A stretch of DNA of 64,000 bases from the NCBI RefSeq assembly GCF_900113025.1, contig NZ_FONT01000005.1:124001-188000 (forward strand), written 5' to 3'. Position 1 is the first letter of the stretch; the number at the start of each line of letters is the position of its first letter. Under the pieces are notes generated by a model. The model ran no database searches. It worked only from the letters and a program-made list of their open reading frames with translations, and was not told the DNA's origin. The translations under genes and the position numbers were made by a program. Below are positions 50,006 through 59,865 of this stretch, piece after piece. Source of the DNA: Alteribacillus iranensis. GTDB lineage: Bacteria > Bacillota > Bacilli > Bacillales > Marinococcaceae.

Positions 50006-51067
50006 CTATTCTCTCCATTCTAACCAAACCATTTCAGAGCTGAACCCCGGTCCTAGTGCTGTTAATAACCCTTGATCTCCATCTGATGGTCCCTGTTCCA
50101 TAATATACTTTAAGACATAGAGAACAGTAGGAGACGACATGTTTCCATAAGAGGATAATATGGTTTGAGAAGGCTTTGTTTTTTCATTCGGAAAACCAAG
50201 GGATTTCTCATACGCATGGAGTACCTTCTTTCCTCCCGGGTGTGCTACAAAATGGTCAATATCTGTTTCCTTTTTTCCTAATCTATGTAGGAACTGTTCT
50301 ACATTAGGTTTCAGCCAATTTTCAATGATAGCAGGAATACTTCGTGAAAAAATCACATGAAGACCACTGTCTTTTACATCCCACCCCATTACGTCTTCCG
50401 AATTTGGCATCAACGTCGATTGAGTATCTACTGTTTTGGGCTTTAAGCCTGTGTGAGCAAGTTGGTCTCCGCTCATTAATACACATGCCGCTCCATCAGC
50501 AAATAAGGAGGTCCCAACAAGGTTACTTTTTGAAAAATCTTCTCTTTGGAACGTAAGACTGCAAAGCTCAATACATAGTACAAGTACTTTTGCTTGTGGA
50601 TAAGCTAGTAAATAATCATGAGCTCTGCTAACGCCAGCCGCACCGCCTGCACATCCTAATCCCCATACAGGTATTCTCTTTATGTGTAAGGGTAAAGATA
50701 ATTCATTTATGATACGAGCATCTATGGTAGGAGTTGCCATTCCTGAACTCGAAATAAATATGATGGCCTCGATTTCATTTGGATCAGTGTTTGTCTGGCT
50801 CAAACAGTTTGCGATGGCTTGAGATCCCATTTTCACGGATTGTTCAATATATAATTGATTTTTCTCTTCTAATCCATGTTCCTCTTGAAACCAAGACAAG
50901 GGAGCGGCCAAATACCTGTTGTTAATTTTCCCGTTTTCAAATACTTGCAGCAGCCGTTCAATATCTCGAAAGTGATCTCCAAACAATCCACGAACAACTT
51001 CTACTGTTTCTTCCTGGGATACTCGATAAGGCGCATTTTGTGTAACGACATGTTCTATAACCGGCAT
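50006..51067 (-). CDS. bpsA: Type III polyketide synthase BpsA
   Basis: A chalcone-synthase-like enzyme that extends long acyl-CoAs with malonyl-CoA to alkylpyrones. I take the ATG at 51067 (353 aa), with AAAGGAAC about 10 nt upstream. The catalytic triad is Cys in WGLGCAGGAAG (near 146), His in VAHPGGKKVLHAYE (near 285) and Asn in SSYGNMSSPTV (near 318). In B. subtilis bpsA-bpsB lie elsewhere; here they sit between pbuG and yebE, so this is a local rearrangement. Confidence 0.92.
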   Translation of the reverse strand: MPVIEHVVTQNAPYRVSQEETVEVVRGLFGDHFRDIERLLQVFENGKINNRYLAAPLSWFQEEHGLEEKNQLYIEQSVKMGSQAIANCLSQTNTDPNEIEAIIFISSSGMATPTIDARIINELSLPLHIKRIPVWGLGCAGGAAGVSRAHDYLLAYPQAKVLVLCIELCSLTFQREDFSKSNLVGTSLFADGAACVLMSGDQLAHTGLKPKTVDTQSTLMPNSEDVMGWDVKDSGLHVIFSRSIPAIIENWLKPNVEQFLHRLGKKETDIDHFVAHPGGKKVLHAYEKSLGFPNEKTKPSQTILSSYGNMSSPTVLYVLKYIMEQGPSDGDQGLLTALGPGFSSEMVWLEWRE

Positions 51068-51407
51068 TTTATCCCGTTCCTTTCTTATACCACGACCTAT
51101 TTCCCGGGCAATAATAAACGACAAAAATCGACAGAGACCAACAGGGTTATATGACACTTTACGTGAAAATAGTAGACAGTATCCTTCCTATATGTAATTT
51201 CCCCAATACTAGCCTGTTCAATCCAACTTTCACGTCTTCAACTATATATGAAAAGATGTTGGGACATTCTCAGTGAAGAACGCTCTCTCTATATGTGAGT
51301 TTTTTTCCTCAAGCTGCACTTCTCTTGCTTTCACTTCGCTTTTTGCCGCAGACAAGTGAGCCTGAATAGCCATTTATGGTTGTTAGTGGATGCTAGATAA
51401 TAAAATT
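51068..51407. other. Intergenic region upstream of bpsA
   Basis: No gene is supported here. The bpsA promoter must lie in the first part (51070-51200). The rest holds only AT-rich sequence and short hairpins. Confidence 0.5.
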
Positions 51408-51442
51408 AAAAAAAGAGCTGTCAAAAGATCATTTTAAACAGC
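51408..51442 (-). terminator. Terminator, second of two after pbuG
   Basis: On the minus strand GCTGTTTAAAA pairs with TTTTGACAGC (51442-51417), followed by CTTTTTTT. It backs up the first terminator and isolates bpsA from pbuG transcription. Confidence 0.7.
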
Positions 51443-51482
51443 CCCCGGAGTACTAAATTTTTGTTAATCTCATCAAACACAA

Positions 51483-51520
51483 AACGCTTCCACCTATCAT
51501 TTTTGATAGCCGGAAGCGTT
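51483..51520 (-). terminator. Terminator of pbuG
   Basis: AACGCTTCC (51483-51491) pairs with GGAAGCGTT (51512-51520), with an inner ATCA/TGAT pair. On the minus strand it is followed by TTTGTGTTT. It is 57 bases past the pbuG stop. Confidence 0.75.
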
Positions 51521-51576
51521 GTTTACTCTTTAGAGACCGTTTATGTCACAGCCTCTTCTATGCTTCATACATTTCA

Positions 51577-52887
51577 TCAACCAAGAAATCCAAAGTAAGC
51601 AATAAATACAAAGAATAATACGTACATTACTGGATGAATTTCTTTTCCTTTTCCTTTTAAGAGCATCGTAATAGGATAAAAGATAAAGCCCAGCGCAATA
51701 CCTGTTGCGATACTATAAGTCAACGGCATAGCCGCCACAGTCAAAAAGGATGGGATGGCAATTTCGATTTTATCCCATTCAATAAGGCGAAGGGAAGAAG
51801 CCATCAACACACCAACAAGGATAAGAGCAGGAGCGGTGACTTGCTCTGTTACTACCACCAACAGAGGTGAGAAGAACATGGATAGTAAAAATAACATCCC
51901 TGTAATAACAGATGTAAAACCAGTACGTCCTCCTGCAGCTACTCCTGACGAAGACTCGATAAAAGCTGTAGTCGTAGAGGTACCCACGATAGCACCGATA
52001 GAAGTTGCAGATGAGTCGGATAACAAAGCACGTGTCGCTCTTGGCAGCTTATTGTTCTTCACATAGCCGGCTTGATTTGCAACTGCGTATAGTGTTCCAG
52101 CCGTATCGAAAAAATCAACAAATAAAAAGGTTAAAATGACCACAACCATCTGAACGATAAGTTGGCTTGTCCATTTGATGTCACCTAATACAGCGAAGGC
52201 CTGTCCGAATGTTGGAGCTAAACTAGGAACAGCTCCTACCACCTGTTCAGGAAGTCCAATTAAACCAACAACTATCCCAGCAACAGCTGTCAACAGCATT
52301 CCGTAGAAAATACCACCATTCACGCCAAGGACCATAAGAATAGCCGTAATAACAAGCCCAACGCACGCAAGCAAAGTAGCCGGATTTGTCATATCTCCAA
52401 GTGAAACGGCGGTAGCCTCATCCGCTACAACGATGCCGGCATTTTGAAGCCCAACGAAAGCGATAAATAATCCAATACCTGAGGCCACTGCATATTTCAA
52501 CTGTGCTGGAATCGCATTGATAATTTTTTCCCGGATGCCAATGGAAGTAATAATAATAAAGATAATTCCCGAAACAAATACACCAAATAAAGCAAGTTGC
52601 CACGGTAAGCCAATACCCAATACAACCGTATAAGAAAAGAAAGCATTCAATCCCATCCCCGGCGCTAACGCAATTGGATATTTAGCAATAAGTCCCATAA
52701 TCAGAGTACCGATCGCAGCAGATAGAGCAGTAGCCGTGAAAACAGCTCCCTGATCCATGCCAGCGTCTGATAAAACGAGCGGGTTTACAAAAAGAATGTA
52801 TGCCATAGACAAGAACGTCGTTAGGCCGGCCATACTTTCCTGCTTGTAGCTTGTACCCCATTTCTTAAATTCATAAAATCGTTCCAC
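51577..52887 (-). CDS. pbuG: Guanine/hypoxanthine permease PbuG
   Basis: A membrane transporter of the AzgA-type purine permease family for hypoxanthine and guanine uptake. The GTG at 52887 (436 aa) has AAGGAGG at 7 nt; the open frame starts earlier at 52947. About 12 membrane segments. Typical blocks are GLTTFLSMAYILFVNP, PGMGLNAFFSY, FVDFFDTAGTLYA and GTSTTTAFIESSSGVAAGGRTG. It follows guaA, as in B. subtilis, and is preceded by a guanine riboswitch and PurBoxes. Confidence 0.94.
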   Translation of the reverse strand: MERFYEFKKWGTSYKQESMAGLTTFLSMAYILFVNPLVLSDAGMDQGAVFTATALSAAIGTLIMGLIAKYPIALAPGMGLNAFFSYTVVLGIGLPWQLALFGVFVSGIIFIIITSIGIREKIINAIPAQLKYAVASGIGLFIAFVGLQNAGIVVADEATAVSLGDMTNPATLLACVGLVITAILMVLGVNGGIFYGMLLTAVAGIVVGLIGLPEQVVGAVPSLAPTFGQAFAVLGDIKWTSQLIVQMVVVILTFLFVDFFDTAGTLYAVANQAGYVKNNKLPRATRALLSDSSATSIGAIVGTSTTTAFIESSSGVAAGGRTGFTSVITGMLFLLSMFFSPLLVVVTEQVTAPALILVGVLMASSLRLIEWDKIEIAIPSFLTVAAMPLTYSIATGIALGFIFYPITMLLKGKGKEIHPVMYVLFFVFIAYFGFLG

Positions 52888-52951
52888 AACCGTTCCTCCT
52901 TCAGTAGTTATGTTATATTCTTCAAAGCCCGCTACAGCAGTATCCATCCAT

Positions 52952-53121
52952 AAAAAAAGCCCCAGGTTTCACTACCTGGAGCTTCGACGCCAAAAAATTA
53001 ATCACTCGGATCAGACGCAGGAGGACTTCACTCGCTGTCTTGAGCAGTCAATTTTTCGTAGTCAAGCTATTTACGGTAGCCTGTAGAGACTCACGAGCCG
53101 TATTCTCGTGATTATACGAAA
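52952..53121 (-). promoter_or_regulatory. Guanine riboswitch of pbuG
   Basis: The aptamer spans 53121-53054, with P1 TTTCG/CGAAA, the TATAAT element, GTCTCTACAGG and TTGACTACGAAA. The C before TACG marks guanine specificity. The terminator is GCTCCAGGT (52982-52974) with ACCTGGGGC (52967-52959), then seven Ts (52958-52952). Confidence 0.88.
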
Positions 53122-53146
53122 TAAAGGAATATTGTTATGCGACTAA

Positions 53147-53175
53147 AGTATAAGTCTTTCGTCTCCTATTGTCAA
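53147..53175 (-). promoter_or_regulatory. Sigma-A promoter of pbuG
   Basis: On the minus strand, TTGACA (53175-53170), 17 nt, TATACT (53152-53147). Near-consensus. It places the transcript start just before the riboswitch aptamer. Confidence 0.85.
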
Positions 53176-53178
53176 CCA

Positions 53179-53222
53179 TTTTCCGAACGATAAACTTTTT
53201 AGACAATTAATTGTTCGTGTAA
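53179..53222. promoter_or_regulatory. PurR operator: inverted PurBox pair (pbuG)
   Basis: TTTTCCGAACGAT (53179-53191) and TTACACGAACAAT (53222-53210, minus strand). The CGAAC and GTTCG cores are 24 nt apart and the -35 box lies 9 bases from the first core, exactly the geometry seen at purE. The second box is weaker. Confidence 0.65.
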
Positions 53223-53225
53223 AAA

Positions 53226-54764
53226 TCATTCCCACTCAATGGTGGCAGGTGGCTTCGATGTGATGTCATAGACAACCCGATTCACATGGTTCACTTCATT
53301 CACAATGCGCGTGGATATTTTCTCTAATATGTCATAAGGGATACGAGCCCAGTCAGACGTCATGCCGTCGACTGATGTTACGGCACGTATTCCAACGGTG
53401 TAATCGTACGTACGAGCATCCCCCATGACACCAACACTTCTCATATTCGGCAAAGCCGTGAAATATTGCCAGATTTCACGATCAAGTCCGGCATTCGCAA
53501 TTTCTTCCCGCAAAATGGCATCGGATTCCCGGACAATTTCCAGTTTTTCATCGGTGATTTCACCAAGAACTCGGATTCCTAACCCTGGACCTGGGAAAGG
53601 TTGACGCCACACAATTTCATCTGGCACTCCTAGTTCCGTTCCCAATTTTCGAACCTCGTCCTTAAACAGACTATTTAAAGGTTCAATCAAATCAAATTGC
53701 ATGTCCTCTGGAAGTCCTCCAACGTTATGGTGGGATTTAATCGTCTGGGCCGTGTCTGTTCCACTTTCAATGATATCTGTATAAAGTGTACCTTGAGCCA
53801 GAAAATCCATATCTTTTAGTTTGTTTGCTTCTTCTTCAAACACATAGATAAATTCGTTCCCTATGATCTTACGCTTTTCTTCCGGATCAGAAACTCCTTC
53901 CAGCTTACCCAAAAACCGCTCTTTTGCATCGATTTTTATAATGTTCATATGAAAATCTTCACCGAAAGTTTTCATCACACTGTCTGCTTCATTCTTGCGC
54001 AGCAAACCGTGATCAATGAACATACAAGTAAGTTGATCTCCAATCGCTTTATGAATTAATGCTGCGACTACAGAGGAATCCACCCCTCCACTTAACGCAC
54101 AAAGAACATTCTTCTCCCCTACTTGTTCGCGAATCTCTTCTACTTGCTCGTCTACAAAGTTTTTCATCGACCATTCGCCAGTGCAACCACATACCTGGAA
54201 CGCAAAATTCTTTAACATGTCATCTCCAAACTGAGTATGACGGACCTCTGGATGAAATTGCACCCCGTACATGTTGCGGTTAGCATCACTCATACCTGCC
54301 ACCGGGCAAGAAGGATTCACCGCGTCTACCTCAAACCCTTCAGGAGGCTCCACGATTAAGTCCCCGTGACTCATCCAGACACTTTGCTCTGCCGGCAGCC
54401 CGCTATACAATAATGACTCATTCTGAATCGTGATGACTGCCTTACCATATTCCCGATGATTAGCGGCTTCTACTTTTCCACCAAAATGATGTGTTAACAG
54501 CTGCATACCATAGCAGATACCTAATATAGGTACTCCCAGTTCAAAAATATCCGGATCCACAGATGGTGCTCCCTCTACATACGCACTGTTGGGACCGCCC
54601 GAAAATATAATTCCAGCTATGTTCATGCCCTTCAGTTCTTCTGCTTTGATGGTATGCGGATGGAGCTCACTATACACACCCAAGTCTCTAATCCTACGAG
54701 TGATCAGCTGGTTATACTGACCCCCAAAATCCAATACTGCAATCATTTCGTTTTCTTGTCCCAT
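53226..54764 (-). CDS. guaA: GMP synthase GuaA
   Basis: It aminates XMP to GMP with glutamine and ATP. The ATG at 54764 (512 aa) has GAGGTGG at about 6 nt. The N-terminal glutaminase part has LDFGGQYNQ, the nucleophile Cys in GICYGMQLL and FHPEV. The ATP pyrophosphatase part has the P-loop [16 protein letters not shown]. The C-terminal dimerisation domain ends in ATIEWE. It lies between the yeaC-yeaD-yebA unit and pbuG. No PurBox or riboswitch was seen before it. Confidence 0.96.
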   Translation of the reverse strand: MGQENEMIAVLDFGGQYNQLITRRIRDLGVYSELHPHTIKAEELKGMNIAGIIFSGGPNSAYVEGAPSVDPDIFELGVPILGICYGMQLLTHHFGGKVEAANHREYGKAVITIQNESLLYSGLPAEQSVWMSHGDLIVEPPEGFEVDAVNPSCPVAGMSDANRNMYGVQFHPEVRHTQFGDDMLKNFAFQVCGCTGEWSMKNFVDEQVEEIREQVGEKNVLCALSGGVDSSVVAALIHKAIGDQLTCMFIDHGLLRKNEADSVMKTFGEDFHMNIIKIDAKERFLGKLEGVSDPEEKRKIIGNEFIYVFEEEANKLKDMDFLAQGTLYTDIIESGTDTAQTIKSHHNVGGLPEDMQFDLIEPLNSLFKDEVRKLGTELGVPDEIVWRQPFPGPGLGIRVLGEITDEKLEIVRESDAILREEIANAGLDREIWQYFTALPNMRSVGVMGDARTYDYTVGIRAVTSVDGMTSDWARIPYDILEKISTRIVNEVNHVNRVVYDITSKPPATIEWE

Positions 54765-54834
54765 TTTCATCCACCTCGTTCTACTCAATCGCCTAAAACA
54801 TGCCTATCATTGTAGCAGTCGCTTATAAAAGCGG

Positions 54835-56949
54835 TCAAGCCTTAATGCGCTGAATCATACATTCCCACACTGCCAGTAATTTATCTGGATTTCCTTCTTG
54901 ATTTCCATAATGAATTTTTTCATATTCCTTTGTCAGAATTGACATATCCTCTGTTTTAAAAGTATCATCCATTCGTGCTGCATACTCTCTTAATGTTTCA
55001 CTTGCCTCTTTTTTATAACCGGCAAGACCTAAAAGCCACAGGAGAGAATGAAAAGCTTTCGTATAGCCTTCGCTGTCATCTACATGTTTAAACCGCCATA
55101 CGATTAGTTTCTTTAAAATTCGCATACGGAAAATATAGACTACCAAGGCTATGAGAGATACACCCAGTAGGAAAGGCCACCACGGAAATTGATTGCTATT
55201 AGCAGCAGAGGAATCCTTTGACTCCTCTTCTTCCTCCTCCTTTTCTTCTTCCTGAACAGATTCTTGTTCTTCCGGTTCTTCCGTTTCTGTATTTGTATTG
55301 TTGTAATCGAAACTGCCTGCAAAACCTTTTGTAGGCTCAAATGGCACCCACCCTACTTCCGGAAAATACACTTCCACCCACGAGTGAGCATTTGCATTGG
55401 TCACCTCATAAACAGTCTCATTTTCTTGACTTTTTATCTCTTCTCCAGAGGTGAATCCTTTTACCCAGCGAGTTGGAATATCTAGAGTCCGTAACATCAC
55501 GGCCATACTTGTCGAGAAGTTATCACAATACCCACGCTGTGTTTCAAATAAAAATTGCTCAACATAGTCTTCCCCTTCTTCCGGAATAGGAATATTTTGA
55601 GTCTCATACGTGAAATCAGGTCCGTGGAAATAACTCTCTATGGCTCGGACTTTATCGTACCGGTTATCCATTCCTTCTGTTATTTCTTCCGCCAGATTCT
55701 GAATGGAAGCCGGCAGCTCATCAGGTAAAGAGAGATAATGATCTGTTATATGGCGGGGGTCCTTTTTGGGAATCTCCTTCATTTTTTCGACCGGAAATTC
55801 AGGATCTTCGTATGTTATTTGATAGGTGCGGAGCTGATAACTGTTTCCATCGATGAAAGTACGGGCTTTTCCAGAATAGCGGTCTATCTCTGTTTCCACT
55901 TCTTCTTCCGGTGCTTGCAGATGGAGAAGTTCGCCAGGATAGAAAGCAAATTGAAAGTCCCAATTCCCTTGTACACTTACTTCTATTTCCTTTTCTTCCC
56001 GCGGGACCGACTCATCATAAAAATCACTTTTATGATGGGGCTCTTGGGGCGTATTTGATTTCCAGCCATGCCCCGTATAGACATTTTTGGACTCACCGCG
56101 CCAATAGTCTCCCCCTTCTCCTACTGCTGTGAAGACCCGCGTATCATCCATAGCAAAACCGCCACCGAGTTGTTCATCATTTTCCCCATATCCAATAACG
56201 CGCGGGCTATCACCGTGTAAGTCCTTACCTTCACCCAATCCTGCAGCTGTCTTTAGGTAAGGCACGGGATCAGGCCATTGAGGGTCCATCTTGGGAGCAG
56301 TCATTCCTACACCAGCTGCAATAACTAAGATACCGAGTGAAACGGTAATCCACTTCAGCCAAACACTTATACTTCTTTCTCCAATAAAAAATGCAGAAAG
56401 GCGATCCCATTGAAGCAAGGCTAACAACAGGAACCCAATAATAAATACACGCATGATTGCAAACTGACCATCATAAACAGTAAACGTGTCCATCACAGCG
56501 ATATATATTACAGTGAATACAAAAAAGAATAAGATCCTTCGTGCTTGGACCACCCAAAAGTATAGTAAGTAACTCATAATGGCTAGCAGCAATAAAAATA
56601 GAAAACTTCGAAATGAATCACTTAGATGAAACCATTCTCCTCGCAGAAGAAAATGAACGTTTTGGAAGACGTCCTGAAAAAGAACAGACCACCAGCTCAT
56701 ACTCAAAAATGTATTTTCGTAAAAGATAAGGTGGAGACCAAATAATAATCCTCCGGTAAAAAGTAAGACGGACGCCCACCATGGGAGAGATAAAAATGTA
56801 ATAAGAAAGAAGACACCGGCAATTCCCATAAACAGTGGGAGATACCCCGTGTCTGTGATTTCTGGCAAAGGCAGGAGCCATTCCATAAAAAGCAAATACC
56901 CAAGTACATAAGACAAAAAAAGACGGGGATAATTATACATTCTATGCAA
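54835..56949 (-). CDS. yebA: Transglutaminase-like membrane protein YebA
   Basis: A membrane protein of about 704 aa with five to seven N-terminal membrane segments, an external transglutaminase-like domain with Cys (QRGYCDNFSTSMAVMLR), His (NAHSWVEVYFP) and Asp/Glu-type ends (VGWVPFEPT), then a Glu/Ser-rich linker, one more membrane segment and a short cytoplasmic end. The start is uncertain: TTG 56949 has GGGGGGG at 6 nt; ATG 56973 and ATG 56940 are options. It belongs to the MoxR-DUF58-transglutaminase unit. The role is unknown. Confidence 0.85.
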   Translation of the reverse strand: MHRMYNYPRLFLSYVLGYLLFMEWLLPLPEITDTGYLPLFMGIAGVFFLITFLSLPWWASVLLFTGGLLFGLHLIFYENTFLSMSWWSVLFQDVFQNVHFLLRGEWFHLSDSFRSFLFLLLLAIMSYLLYFWVVQARRILFFFVFTVIYIAVMDTFTVYDGQFAIMRVFIIGFLLLALLQWDRLSAFFIGERSISVWLKWITVSLGILVIAAGVGMTAPKMDPQWPDPVPYLKTAAGLGEGKDLHGDSPRVIGYGENDEQLGGGFAMDDTRVFTAVGEGGDYWRGESKNVYTGHGWKSNTPQEPHHKSDFYDESVPREEKEIEVSVQGNWDFQFAFYPGELLHLQAPEEEVETEIDRYSGKARTFIDGNSYQLRTYQITYEDPEFPVEKMKEIPKKDPRHITDHYLSLPDELPASIQNLAEEITEGMDNRYDKVRAIESYFHGPDFTYETQNIPIPEEGEDYVEQFLFETQRGYCDNFSTSMAVMLRTLDIPTRWVKGFTSGEEIKSQENETVYEVTNANAHSWVEVYFPEVGWVPFEPTKGFAGSFDYNNTNTETEEPEEQESVQEEEKEEEEEESKDSSAANSNQFPWWPFLLGVSLIALVVYIFRMRILKKLIVWRFKHVDDSEGYTKAFHSLLWLLGLAGYKKEASETLREYAARMDDTFKTEDMSILTKEYEKIHYGNQEGNPDKLLAVWECMIQRIKA

Positions 56950-58156
56950 ATAAAGCCCCCCCTTCTTTGTCATCCACTGTATATTTCCCACCACTCAATT
57001 GAAGCAATAAAACAGAGCCCCCTGACTGCCTGTATTTGTTTAATTCTTCTCTTTCTATGTCCGTTGCACTATGGCCCGGAGTATAAACTACTACGATATC
57101 TCTGGTTGGTGATAACATAGGTTCCAAGCACTGTCTTTCTCGAGAGGTAAACCGAGATGTAATATAAACAATGGATGGAACGTTATGATTATCGTTTAAT
57201 AGGTGACTTAATTGGGACTCTCCCTCTGTCTTCTGTAAACGCGCCAGCTCTTTAAATATGTGTTGATGATACGCGCCCTGCGTTTCCATCTCTAATGTTT
57301 TTGTCGTTTGAGCCGTATCATAAAAGGTAACAGGACGTCCACTTGATAAGCTGTGATTTACTAATGAGGCTGCAAATTCGATTTGTATCTCAAAATCGTT
57401 CTCATCGAGCTTTCCTGTGTTTTCTACAATTAACACATACCCTTTGCTTGACTGAGACTCAAATTCTTTGGTTACTAATTTACCCGCGCGAGCTGTGACT
57501 TTCCAGTCAATGCTAGTCAGTCGATCACCTGCCACGTAATCTCGCACACCTGCGATCGAGAGCGCATCATTCATGAATGGAGCGGTTACGGACCCTGTTA
57601 CTTCATTGGACTCCTGTAAAGCCCTCCAATCACGCAGCGGACGGATTTTTGGGAGCACGGTAAGAGTATCTGATATTCGTCTTTCCCCTTCTCTCTGATA
57701 AAAGCCAAATAAATCACCCGTACCCAGTGCTATTGTTGAAAATACGTGATCCCCTCGTTTCCCTCCCTCGATGTGGTAAGTATAATGAAGAGGGCTCGTA
57801 TGAGGGAAAAAGGTAATAGTTCCAGGAGGCGTTCCTTGACCGTTCAGTCCTCCCGGTACGCTGTCGTACATACTTATAAATAGTAATGGGAAAGGGTATT
57901 TCTTTCTTATGGTTAGTGTTACTTCCGTCGTTTCCCCTAAATGGATAAGATTATTATCCAATGTACGCTCTAGATGAAATAAGCGAAAAGGGTAGATACA
58001 AAGAAGGAAATTGACGATTAATACACCACATACACTATAAAACAAAAACCAGCTGACATAACCGCCTTGGAACATCGCATAAGCATATAAAGCTCCTGTC
58101 ATGAAGAGAATAGACAGGAGCTTTCCGGTTTTCAACAGTTGTCTTTTAACATTCAT
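56942..58156 (-). CDS. yeaD: DUF58 domain protein YeaD
   Basis: A 404 aa protein with two N-terminal membrane segments, a beta domain and the DUF58 motif DYVAGDRLTSIDWKVTARAG, then a VWA-like region (VLIVENTG). It is thought to act with a MoxR ATPase in assembling complexes, in an unproven role. It starts right at the MoxR stop, and its end overlaps the YebA start region. AAA+ MoxR, DUF58 and transglutaminase genes form a unit kept across Bacillus. Confidence 0.92.
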   Translation of the reverse strand: MNVKRQLLKTGKLLSILFMTGALYAYAMFQGGYVSWFLFYSVCGVLIVNFLLCIYPFRLFHLERTLDNNLIHLGETTEVTLTIRKKYPFPLLFISMYDSVPGGLNGQGTPPGTITFFPHTSPLHYTYHIEGGKRGDHVFSTIALGTGDLFGFYQREGERRISDTLTVLPKIRPLRDWRALQESNEVTGSVTAPFMNDALSIAGVRDYVAGDRLTSIDWKVTARAGKLVTKEFESQSSKGYVLIVENTGKLDENDFEIQIEFAASLVNHSLSSGRPVTFYDTAQTTKTLEMETQGAYHQHIFKELARLQKTEGESQLSHLLNDNHNVPSIVYITSRFTSRERQCLEPMLSPTRDIVVVYTPGHSATDIEREELNKYRQSGGSVLLLQLSGGKYTVDDKEGGALFA

Positions 58157-59113
58157 TTATCGCACCGCTTCCTTCTTTGTTAACGGTACCTGGAGGGTAG
58201 AGAGGATATCCTTGACAATCGCTCGCCCGCTGTTGTCAGAAACCGGAAAATCAGCACGCAAAATAATACGATGAGAAAGGGTGAAAGGTGCCAAATATTT
58301 CACGTCATCTGGAATCACATACTCTCTCCCTTGCAGAAATGCATAGGCTTGGGCAGCTTTCATCAAAGCGATAGAACCTCGCGGACTCACTCCCAGTCGA
58401 ACATCTCGGTGTGTCCTTGTCTCGTTAACAATAGAAACAATGTAGCGTTTCACAGAATCTTCCACATATACTTTTGATACTTCTTCCTGCATGGTAAGCA
58501 CACTCTCTAGAGAGAGCACATGATCGATTTGGTCGATGGGATGACTTTTTTCCACTCGCTTCAATACTTCCAACTCATCTTCATAAGTTGGATAGCCCAT
58601 ATTTAATTTAAGCAGGAAACGATCTAGTTGTGCCTCTGGGAGGGGATATGTCCCCCCATATTCAATTGGATTTTGAGTAGCCATCACGAAAAACAGTTCC
58701 TGGAGCCGTCTCGTTTCCCCATCTACTGTAATGCTCCCCTCTTCCAGGGCCTCTAACAGAGCTGACTGCGTTTTTGGAGACGTACGATTTATTTCATCAG
58801 CCAACACCACATTTCCCATCACCGGTCCTGGCCTGAACTCAAAAACTTGTTCTTTTTGATTATATATAGAGACTCCGGTAATGTCCGATGGTAATAAATC
58901 AGGGGTAAATTGAATTCGTTTAAAATCAGCTCCGATAGAACGGGCAATCGCACGAACCATCATCGTTTTCCCAACCCCAGGTACATCTTCTATAAGTACA
59001 TGTCCTTTGGCTAATAGAGCCGTTAAACTTAATATGATTTCTTCACGCTTCCCTACAACCACACTCTCGATATTTTCTATCACTGAATGCAAGGCGGAAC
59101 GTTCTTTGTTCAC
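58157..59113 (-). CDS. yeaC: MoxR-family AAA+ ATPase YeaC
   Basis: A soluble AAA+ ATPase of the MoxR group (318 aa), a chaperone-like motor. It has Walker A DVPGVGKTM (near 44), Walker B VVLADEINRT (near 105), sensor 1 ATQNPIEYGGTYPLPEAQLDRF and a C-terminal ATPase lid. The start is GTG 59113, with GGGGG about 9 nt upstream; an out-of-frame ATG lies between. First gene of the yeaC-yeaD-yebA unit. Confidence 0.93.
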   Translation of the reverse strand: MNKERSALHSVIENIESVVVGKREEIILSLTALLAKGHVLIEDVPGVGKTMMVRAIARSIGADFKRIQFTPDLLPSDITGVSIYNQKEQVFEFRPGPVMGNVVLADEINRTSPKTQSALLEALEEGSITVDGETRRLQELFFVMATQNPIEYGGTYPLPEAQLDRFLLKLNMGYPTYEDELEVLKRVEKSHPIDQIDHVLSLESVLTMQEEVSKVYVEDSVKRYIVSIVNETRTHRDVRLGVSPRGSIALMKAAQAYAFLQGREYVIPDDVKYLAPFTLSHRIILRADFPVSDNSGRAIVKDILSTLQVPLTKKEAVR

Positions 59114-59286
59114 TTGGCCATTCCCCCAATAAAAGACTCGATCTCCACTAATATCTATTATTCTATCATATCATAATTTATGAGGAGCACGTAAAAAATG
59201 GTATAAGGTATCCATATCCTATTCTTTTTGAGGGGCTGCTGACTTGAACTGGTTTCATCTATTTCCGAGAGGGAAAAACGCACCAG

Positions 59287-59865
59287 CTACAATATTCTTT
59301 TAGCCTCTATCACTCGTTGCCCAGCAGTTATAAGAATCATAAAGAAAAACAGTAAAGTAAAGAATACTAACAAATCTGTCAACACTATCATGAAGGAGAA
59401 TAGAATAAATGTTTCACTACGCTCCGCTAAGCCTGCTTGATAATAAAATGATTTCATGCCGGACTTTTCTGTCAAGGCGCCAACTGTTAAAAATACAGTC
59501 ATTGACATAACAATGGAGGCCGTTAACAACAATAATGCCCACATAGCGTCGGGAAAACGAAAAGCTAACCCTATGATGATCCCTAATTCTACGAGCCGAT
59601 CGAATATGATATCAAGTAACGTTCCCCATGGGGAGGTTTGTGTCTGTCTGGCAATGGCTCCGTCTACAGCATCTAGAAACCCAGACAGCCATAAGGTGAT
59701 TAATGCTAGATACGTATACTCAAAATAGACAAAGACACCAGCGGAAACCCCTATTCCAAAACCTATAACCGTGACTTGATTTGCTGTTAATCCCCATCCC
59801 GACAATGTCGCAGCTGATTTATAAATAAAGGGCTCTACATATTTTCTTGCGTGTGTATCTAACAT
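59287..59865 (-). CDS. CDP-alcohol phosphatidyltransferase family protein
   Basis: An integral membrane enzyme of 192 aa that transfers a phosphatidyl or similar group from a CDP-alcohol. The motif DAVDGAIARQ followed by GTLLDIIFDR supplies the metal-binding Asp residues (D-x2-D-G-x2-A-R ... G-x3-D-x3-D). About five membrane segments. It overlaps the ABC ATPase by 7 bases, as E. coli ynjF ends the ynj cluster. Its substrate is unknown. Confidence 0.88.
   Translation of the reverse strand: MLDTHARKYVEPFIYKSAATLSGWGLTANQVTVIGFGIGVSAGVFVYFEYTYLALITLWLSGFLDAVDGAIARQTQTSPWGTLLDIIFDRLVELGIIIGLAFRFPDAMWALLLLTASIVMSMTVFLTVGALTEKSGMKSFYYQAGLAERSETFILFSFMIVLTDLLVFFTLLFFFMILITAGQRVIEAKRIL

Noticed and set aside
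52418-52603. Short frames inside pbuG and other long genes
   Set aside because: They are out-of-frame shadows of strongly coding genes.
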